Source: Diaphorobacter caeni
GTDB taxonomy: Bacteria > Pseudomonadota > Gammaproteobacteria > Burkholderiales > Burkholderiaceae_C
Direction: 5' to 3'
DNA: 64,000 nt
NCBI RefSeq assembly: GCF_015354245.1
Contig: NZ_JADKYZ010000002.1
Span: 558,001-622,000, forward strand
Shown here: positions 58,366 to 64,000 of the stretch, in pieces
Layout: every line of letters begins with the position of its first letter
Numbering within the stretch: position 1 is the first letter of the stretch
Notes under the pieces: model-generated
Seen by the model: only the letters and a program-made list of their open reading frames with translations
What the model was told of the DNA's origin: nothing
Database searches by the model: none
Position numbers and translations under genes: made by a program

Positions 58366-60469
58366 TTGTCAACTCTCCCAACACATGCTTTTTCGGGCCA
58401 TCCATCACCACACGACCGTTGTCCAGAATGATGACGCGATCCACCCACTGCAGCACCTGCATGCGATGGGTGGCGACGATCAGGGTGCGCGGGGCGAGCC
58501 ACGGCGTCAGAGATTCGATCACCTGATGCTCGGTCACCTCGTCGAAATGGGCCGTCGGCTCATCAAGCAACAACACCGAAGGCTGGCGCACGATGGTGCG
58601 CGCCAGCAGCAGCGCCTGGCGCTGTCCGCCGGACAGGCCAAGACCACCTTCCTGAATCATTTCGTCCAGCCCTTCCGGACGCCCCTGGACCAATGCCAGG
58701 CCGCCCGACATGCGCAGCGCCTCCAGCAGTTCCTGATCATTCGCCATCGGTCGACCCAACACGAGGTTTTCGCGGATGGTCCCGTAGAACAGGTTGGAGT
58801 TCTGCGCAAGCAACCCGATGTCGCGGCGCACATCCTGCGGATCGATCAAGGCCAGGTCGAGACCATCCAGGCTGATGCTTCCCGCACTCGGCTTGTACAT
58901 CCCCGCGAAGAGCTGCAGCAGCGTCGACTTGCCCGCCCCCATGCGCCCCAGCACGGCGATCTTTTCGCCGGGCTGCACGCGCAGATTGGGCAGCTCGAGC
59001 GCGGGACGCCTGGCTTCTTCGGAATACTGGAAGCGCACACCCGTCGTGCGGTAGTTGCCGTGCACATGCGCGACATGCACGCGGCGGGCCTCGTCCGGCA
59101 CATCCACGGGTCGCTCCATGAGCTTGTTGAGGCCTTCGCGTGCCACCTTGGCCTGCTGCCAACGGGACAGCAGGCTGGAGATCTGGGCCATCGGCGAGAC
59201 CATGCGCGAAGACAGGATCGAGCTGCCCACGAGCGCGCCGGTCGTCATGTCGCCGTTCATCACGCGATAGCAGCCCACCAGCAGCACGACGGCGTAGACC
59301 ACGCCCTGAATCTCCTGTGTCCACGTCATCAGCGTGTTGGTCAGAAAGCGCTGGCGCATGCCGATGTCGGCCGACACCATGTTCACATGGTTCCAGCGGT
59401 TCTGAAAACGCGGCTCCGCGCGCAGCGACTTGATGTCGTCGAGTCCTTGCACCGCCTCCACCAGCATCGCGTTGCGCAGCGCCGATTCGCGCATGCCGGC
59501 GTTGGCCAGTCGCGCGAGCGGACGCTGGGCCAGCAAACCGGGCAGCAGCAGCAGCGGCAGCGCGGCCAGCGGAATCCACACCAACTGCCCGCCGATCAGC
59601 CACAGCACGCCAAGGAACAGGAAGAAGAACGGAATGTCGGCCGCGGCCCCGATGGTCGTCGACGTCAGAAGCTCGCGCACCTGATCAATCTCGCGGATCT
59701 GGGCGATGAAACTGCCCGTCGATTTGGGGCGCGCGTCATAGCGCAGTCGCAGCGCGCGGCCGAAAACCGTCTCGGATATCTGCAGATCGGCGCGCTTGCC
59801 GAGGATGTCGATGATGTAGGTGCGACACAGCCGCATCAGAAACTCGAACGCCATGGCGAGCATGACTCCGCCGAACAGCACCCAGAGCGTGGCTTCGGAC
59901 TGCGAGGGCACGACGCGGTCATAGACCTGCATCGAAAACACCATGCCCGACAGCGCGAGCACGTTGGCCACCAGCGATGCCAGCACGACCTCGCCATAGC
60001 GATGCCAGTCCTTGAGAGCGATCTTCCAGAACCAGCTGGGTTTCCAGGGTTTGATGTACTCATCGACGCGAGCATCGGGCACATCGGCCAATGGGCGCAG
60101 CAGTGCAGCGCGCACGACGAGCGTCTTGAGCTCAGCACCGTCCATGACGGTCTCGACGCCCCGCTCGCCGCTGAAAGCGATGGCGACCCTGTTCTGCGCG
60201 TCGACAGTGCGGATCACGCCCACACGTCCATCGGCAAACTCCACCACCACCGGCAGGCGCCATGCATCGAGCAGCGAGGCATCGAAGCTTGACAGCCGAA
60301 GGCTCAGGCCCATCTGGCGAGCCATGATTTCGAGCAGCGTTTCAAGTGCCGTGCCGCTCTCCCACGCCAGCGCCACCCTGGCATTTTCGGCCGACGCACC
60401 TATGCCGTAGTGGCGACCGACAGCCAGCATCGCATCAAGCCATGCCGTGTATTGTTTTGGCAATTCCAT
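58352..60469 (-). CDS. Type I secretion ABC transporter with inactive peptidase-like domain (LapB-type)
   Basis: 705 residues. The N-terminal 120-residue domain resembles a C39 peptidase fold but lacks a Cys in the catalytic position, as in LapB/HlyB-type transporters. Six membrane helices (about 155-430) follow. The ATPase carries LGRMGAGKSTLL (Walker A), LSGGQRQALLLAR (signature) and VLLLDEPTAHFDE (Walker B). It exports an unfolded RTX protein directly from cytoplasm to outside together with HlyD and TolC partners. It overlaps the HlyD gene and follows the TolC gene by 83 bases. Confidence 0.93.
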   Translation of the reverse strand: MELPKQYTAWLDAMLAVGRHYGIGASAENARVALAWESGTALETLLEIMARQMGLSLRLSSFDASLLDAWRLPVVVEFADGRVGVIRTVDAQNRVAIAFSGERGVETVMDGAELKTLVVRAALLRPLADVPDARVDEYIKPWKPSWFWKIALKDWHRYGEVVLASLVANVLALSGMVFSMQVYDRVVPSQSEATLWVLFGGVMLAMAFEFLMRLCRTYIIDILGKRADLQISETVFGRALRLRYDARPKSTGSFIAQIREIDQVRELLTSTTIGAAADIPFFFLFLGVLWLIGGQLVWIPLAALPLLLLPGLLAQRPLARLANAGMRESALRNAMLVEAVQGLDDIKSLRAEPRFQNRWNHVNMVSADIGMRQRFLTNTLMTWTQEIQGVVYAVVLLVGCYRVMNGDMTTGALVGSSILSSRMVSPMAQISSLLSRWQQAKVAREGLNKLMERPVDVPDEARRVHVAHVHGNYRTTGVRFQYSEEARRPALELPNLRVQPGEKIAVLGRMGAGKSTLLQLFAGMYKPSAGSISLDGLDLALIDPQDVRRDIGLLAQNSNLFYGTIRENLVLGRPMANDQELLEALRMSGGLALVQGRPEGLDEMIQEGGLGLSGGQRQALLLARTIVRQPSVLLLDEPTAHFDEVTEHQVIESLTPWLAPRTLIVATHRMQVLQWVDRVIILDNGRVVMDGPKKHVLGELTNGKA

Positions 60470-60552
60470 CTCTGTTCAACTCCTGGCAGCGACCGCAGAA
60501 GGCATGCGCCACATCATTCGGTTATGCGATTTCGAGCAAGTCCCATCGGCGG

Positions 60553-62145
60553 TCACGGCAGCAGTTCCATACCTTGGATGATCTTGTTGTTCAATCCGAA
60601 GAATTCGCGCAGACGCCCCGTTGCGGCGAGGTACTCGAGGCGGTATTGCCACAGGTCGTGCATCAGGCCCTGCGCATCGGAGTCCGCCTGGTGGATTTCC
60701 TGCTCCGCGTTCAGCAGATCCAGAATCGAGCGCGTGCCAAGCTGATACTGCTCGCGATAGAGGTCACGCACCGACAGGATGCTTTGCTTGCGATGCTCCA
60801 CGTCGGCCAGACGTGCCTGACCACCCAGCGCCAACTCCTTCCATGCGCGAGATTGATCGCCTGCCTGCAGCAGAGCTGTCTCGATGCGCTCGCGCGTGGC
60901 GACCTCTTCGGCAGCCGCGGCATTGATCTGCGCATCCGCAGCACCGCCCTGATACAGCGGAACCGACAGGTTGATTTGCAGCGAGTGGTACATGCCGCGC
61001 CGCTCGTAGGTGTTGGGATTGACGCCCTTGAGCGCCTTGTTGCCCGCCGCGTCAAGCGTGATCGTGGGCCACTTCGAGGCACGCGTGCTGACGAGCTGCG
61101 CCTTGGCCGCCTGCCGTTCCGCCTGAACCATCAGCACGTCGGGCAGCAGCTGGAAATCCGGCGTTCCGCTCATCCACAGCGCATCGTCTTCCAGACCGGG
61201 CAAGACAGAAACCCTGCGCGCACCGGCCTCACCGACAAAAGTGCGCAGCTTCTGGCGCCACTGAGCAAGCTCGGACGACATCTGTCCCAAGTGGGCCCGC
61301 GCGCCCTGAGCCCGTGCGCGCGCCTGAATCGGATCCGCCTTCGTGCTCAGGCCCGCGTTGGCTCGCAACTCTGCCAGCTCCAGCACTTTGTCCACCGCAT
61401 CGACCTGCGTTCGTGCCGTGTCCGTCAGGGCCTGATAGCGATGCACCATCAGCACCGCCTCCGCCGTACTGCGAGAGATCACGTCAATCTGCTTGATGAC
61501 CATGGCCTGCTGGCGCCGCACCAGTGCCTGGCTGCGGCCGACCTGGCTGTCCACCTTGCCGAAGTCATACAGCATCTGTGACGCCGAAATGTTCGCCAGC
61601 AGGCTGCCGCCGCCCGTGCTCGATGAATTGCTGGTTCCGGTGCCCATGCCTGCCCGAATCTGCGGGTAGTACCCTGCCTTGGCGTAGTCCACCCCAGCCG
61701 TCTGCTGCGCAAGCGTCGCCACCGCATCGGTGATGGAGGGGTGCTGCTGAACGGCCAGTTGCACTGCACTCGCCATGGGCAGCAAGCCGGCAGGCATGCG
61801 ATCCTTCGTCAAGGGCCGAGGCGCGGGCGCGTCCACCTCGGTCGCCAGACTGGATGGCGCCAGTTTCCTGCTCTCGGCTGGGATGGGCGAACTCACCGAC
61901 GGCACCCCGCTCTCCGTTTCGCCTCCATGCTCGCCCGTACGTTCGCCCCTGTGCTCACCTTTGAGCGCTGCCGACGTCTGTGCGCCCGCATCCATATTGG
62001 TCTGCGCACAAGCCGATGAATACGCGAAGGAAAGCATCGGAGACACCACCAGCAGGATGGTTGCCGCCCCGAGCCTACTCCCCTCTCGGCGCCCATTGAC
62101 CTGCTGGCCTACTGACCCGTCTAAATGTTTGGAACTAATTTTCAT
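60553..62145 (-). CDS. TolC-family outer-membrane channel for type I secretion
   Basis: 530 residues. An N-terminal signal region (hydrophobic 25-45, ending SSACAQ) and an unusual low-complexity stretch (45-110, Glu/Gly/Pro-rich) precede the two outer-membrane efflux repeats: PSITDAVATLAQQTAGVDYAKAGYYPQI and SLQINLSVPLYQGGAADAQI. A Gln/Arg-rich coiled-coil area forms the periplasmic tunnel. The ending REFFGLNNKIIQGMELLP is typical of LapE/AggA-type TolC proteins. GAGGG precedes the start codon closely. It is first of the T1SS operon. Confidence 0.9.
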   Translation of the reverse strand: MKISSKHLDGSVGQQVNGRREGSRLGAATILLVVSPMLSFAYSSACAQTNMDAGAQTSAALKGEHRGERTGEHGGETESGVPSVSSPIPAESRKLAPSSLATEVDAPAPRPLTKDRMPAGLLPMASAVQLAVQQHPSITDAVATLAQQTAGVDYAKAGYYPQIRAGMGTGTSNSSSTGGGSLLANISASQMLYDFGKVDSQVGRSQALVRRQQAMVIKQIDVISRSTAEAVLMVHRYQALTDTARTQVDAVDKVLELAELRANAGLSTKADPIQARARAQGARAHLGQMSSELAQWRQKLRTFVGEAGARRVSVLPGLEDDALWMSGTPDFQLLPDVLMVQAERQAAKAQLVSTRASKWPTITLDAAGNKALKGVNPNTYERRGMYHSLQINLSVPLYQGGAADAQINAAAAEEVATRERIETALLQAGDQSRAWKELALGGQARLADVEHRKQSILSVRDLYREQYQLGTRSILDLLNAEQEIHQADSDAQGLMHDLWQYRLEYLAATGRLREFFGLNNKIIQGMELLP

Positions 62146-62527
62146 ATCCCTCGGATATTTTCCAAATTAATGCATGCAAATAATCCAACATGCACTCAAC
62201 ACACAATGCACAAATACGCGCCATATCCATCCAATGACAACAATGCAGCGCAACCCCATTCAAATACAAACTGAAATCTCTTCCCCATAGGAAAGCCAAA
62301 CCCGGAAAACCACATAGACCGGGGAAATTCGATGGGGAACAGTTGGAAGTCGATGCGAATGAGATTTCAAACACAAATCACCGAATTCAATCAATTCAGA
62401 TTCACTCATCGCGACACACATCACATATTAATATCAGCCCAGAAAAACAGGGGATGCACTTATTAAATTTAAAAATTAATCAATCACAAAAACTCTTCTT
62501 CATAAACAAAGCTTTTTTTTCACGCAC
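62146..62527. other. AT-rich non-coding region upstream of the type I secretion operon
   Basis: About 380 bases, clearly AT-richer than the surroundings, between the RTX adhesin terminator and the TolC-like gene. It should contain the T1SS operon promoter on the minus strand. Short open frames here show no conserved features. Candidate -35/-10 pairs are weak, so none is reported. Confidence 0.5.
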
Positions 62528-62563
62528 AAAAATGCACCTTTCGTCATGAATACAAAAGGTGCA
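62528..62563 (-). terminator. Intrinsic terminator of the RTX adhesin gene
   Basis: TGCACCTTT (62533-62541) pairs with AAAGGTGCA (62555-62563) around a 13-base loop. On the minus strand a five-base T-run follows. It lies about 80 bases beyond the adhesin stop and separates it from the TolC operon. Confidence 0.75.
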
Positions 62564-62596
62564 ATTTCAATGAAAATCGACTTCAAATGAGGAAAC

Positions 62597-62635
62597 CGAG
62601 GGGTTGCGGACTATTCACAAGTCCCCAACCCCTCG
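62597..62635. repeat. 16-bp inverted repeat just after the RTX adhesin stop
   Basis: CGAGGGGTTGCGGACT (62597-62612) and AGTCCCCAACCCCTCG (62620-62635) are complementary except for one position, with a seven-base loop. There is no T-run, so it may stabilise the mRNA end or act with the terminator at 62528. Confidence 0.6.
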
Positions 62636-62644
62636 TCCGCTTCA

Positions 62645-64000
62645 TCAGATCAGAGAGATCTGATGATTGGCCAGCAAGGTCGCCAAGTCGGTTTCCACAC
62701 CGGTCAGCGTCACAAGAGTCGTGGACGAGAACGTTCCGCCCGCGCCATCCCGGTCAATGCTCACCATCGTGTTGCCACCCGAGGTCGTCACCGACAGGTA
62801 CTGCGCGATGTTGTCGCCGGCGTTGATGGTCGCAACGCCGTTGATGTACTTCGAAGCAAATTGCCCGTCGACCGTCGGCGTGTAGCCCACCAGCAGATCG
62901 CTCACATCGATGCGGTCCGCATTCGCGGTCGCCTCCCATGTTCCGACCTTGAAGCCGTTCACCACGTCAGAGCCGTTGCCACCCGTCGCGTTGTTCGCGT
63001 TGAGCAGCTTGTACATCAGCGTGTCGTTGCCACCGTTCGTCAGGTTGAAGGTGTCATTGCCACCACGACCGTCGAAGTAGTTGTTGCCCGCGTTGTCGGT
63101 GAAGGTGTCATTGCCGGAGGCCCCCGCAATCCCTTCGATTTCGCGGAACGTATGCGTGCCAAAGCCCGTGTTCTGGGCCGTCGCAAGCGACAGGTTCACC
63201 TGGATCGCAGCGCTGCCCGCAGCCTTGTAGTCAACGATGTCCAGGCCACCGGTGTCGCTCCACGATTTCACGCCCGAGATTTCCGTCGTGCCGCCGCCAC
63301 CCGTGAAGATGTCGGTGCCCTGAGTCGCCATGAACGTATCGTTGTAGCCCGAACCGACAATGCCGTTGCCGACATTGGCATTGTTCGATGCCGTGGCGGA
63401 CTCTGTCGTCAGCACATAGGCACTGTTGGCCGCGCCCGCCGAGATCCCTCCCCACGAAGAGTTCACGATCTCGACCGTATTGCTGCCCACGGAGCTCACC
63501 CCACCCACGTCTGCCGCAGCACCACTCTCGCTGCGCAGAATGACCACGCTATAGGTTGCGCTTGCATCCAGCCCGTAGAAGTCAACGATGGCGGTGCTGT
63601 CATTGGTCTGGTTGCCCGACTGCGGGTTGATGGTCTGGGTACCGACCACCGCACCCGTTGCCTCGTTGACGAGTTGAACGGTGTTGCCATAGAGCGAATT
63701 TATGCCGCCTTTATCGAGAATCCGGAAATGCAGGGACGTGCCATCCGCCACCTGGTTCTTGTTTTCGATATAGGTCGTTTTGCCCTGCTGTGTGAAAGCC
63801 AACAGATCACGATCACCATCCCAGTCGATATCTATCGCCACCGCGCCCGTCACCGGATTGGCGGAGGAACCAATCGTGCTCGTACCCACCTGCGTCAGCA
63901 GATTGGTCGTCGCGAAACTGGTTGCGGTACCGGTCGTCGTGTTGGTGTACAAGTTGATCGGACCCGTCTGCGCTGCCGCAGAGATGCCAATCGCAATGCC
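62645..64000 (-). CDS. RTX adhesin/large repeat protein, C-terminal part (runs off the window)
   Basis: 452 codons to the stop at 62645, still open at base 64000, so only the end of a larger protein is visible. It contains FG-GAP-like AIDIDWDGDRDLLAF, then Ser/Thr/Gly-rich beta repeats, then RTX nonapeptides (GASGNDTFTD, GRGGNDTFNLTNGGNDTL) that bind calcium. The final 100 residues match the type I secretion C-terminal target domain (GGNGSDVVNGFKVG, ADRIDVSDLLVGY, NTMVSIDRDGAG, TLTGVETDLATLL). It is thus a secreted or surface-retained protein exported by the neighbouring T1SS. The adhesin role is inference. Confidence 0.9.
   Translation of the reverse strand, partial: GIAIGISAAAQTGPINLYTNTTTGTATSFATTNLLTQVGTSTIGSSANPVTGAVAIDIDWDGDRDLLAFTQQGKTTYIENKNQVADGTSLHFRILDKGGINSLYGNTVQLVNEATGAVVGTQTINPQSGNQTNDSTAIVDFYGLDASATYSVVILRSESGAAADVGGVSSVGSNTVEIVNSSWGGISAGAANSAYVLTTESATASNNANVGNGIVGSGYNDTFMATQGTDIFTGGGGTTEISGVKSWSDTGGLDIVDYKAAGSAAIQVNLSLATAQNTGFGTHTFREIEGIAGASGNDTFTDNAGNNYFDGRGGNDTFNLTNGGNDTLMYKLLNANNATGGNGSDVVNGFKVGTWEATANADRIDVSDLLVGYTPTVDGQFASKYINGVATINAGDNIAQYLSVTTSGGNTMVSIDRDGAGGTFSSTTLVTLTGVETDLATLLANHQISLI

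Noticed and set aside
62135..62374. 79-codon frame upstream of the TolC-like gene
   Set aside because: Non-ATG beginning, Cys/Trp-rich, overlapping the TolC start region and in AT-rich sequence; no conserved feature.

Overview
The window reads as chromosome of a GC-rich betaproteobacterium, most likely a Comamonadaceae member (Comamonas/Delftia/Acidovorax relatives). The signs are an Omp32-type porin, a CIRCE-controlled groESL, coq7 beside osmC, a zwf-hexR / tal-pgi block, a full gsp type II secretion cluster and a proteobacterial cphA pair. The genus cannot be fixed from this sequence alone. No rRNA, tRNA, CRISPR array, insertion sequence or prophage was seen.

Layout. 1-3.8 kb: an AraC-type regulator (cut by the window edge, TTG start) divergent from two alpha/beta hydrolases and an Ldh-family dehydrogenase. 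3.9-6.2 kb: groES-groEL behind a CIRCE operator. 6.4-12.4 kb: an amino-acid-type periplasmic binding protein, then tal-pgi divergent from zwf-hexR. 12.5-15.6 kb: an unusual cassette of a CesT-like type III chaperone and an 828-residue unrecognised protein, with an Hrp-box-like promoter in front. 15.7-20.9 kb: a dipeptide-type ABC operon with an M20 amidohydrolase inside it and no binding protein. 21.3-22.4 kb: major porin. 22.7-27.1 kb: coq7, an osmC-family gene, ilvA (preceded by a threonine-rich mini-ORF and a terminator), cobS and cobC.

27.1-40.6 kb: type II secretion genes gspC (divergent) and gspGHIJKLMNDE, then gspF separated from the rest by a degenerate CZB-like gene and an LLM flavin oxidoreductase. 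The prepilin peptidase gene gspO is not here. 40.6-49.5 kb: a cytosolic 5'-nucleotidase, then a cyanophycin module: a DUF1854 protein and an ABC exporter with extra N-terminal domains, divergent from two cyanophycin synthetases, the first of which has lost its Mur-ligase P-loop. 49.6-56.8 kb: creA, a FrnE-type DsbA protein, an acyl-CoA ligase/thiolase pair, alkB, a lone receiver, a DJ-1/PfpI protein, a ribbon-helix-helix protein and a flavin reductase bounded by simple repeats. 57-64 kb: a type I secretion operon (TolC-like, ABC, HlyD) downstream of the C-terminal end of a large RTX adhesin that runs off the window.

The most novel items are the effector/chaperone cassette (12.5-15.6 kb), the candidate attenuator before ilvA (23.86-23.97 kb), the catalytically altered CphA paralogue with its ABC/DUF1854 partners, and a GspE lacking its tetracysteine metal-binding subdomain. 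Many genes overlap by ATGA, and several start at TTG or GTG, so start sites were chosen from ribosome-binding sites and N-terminal family motifs.
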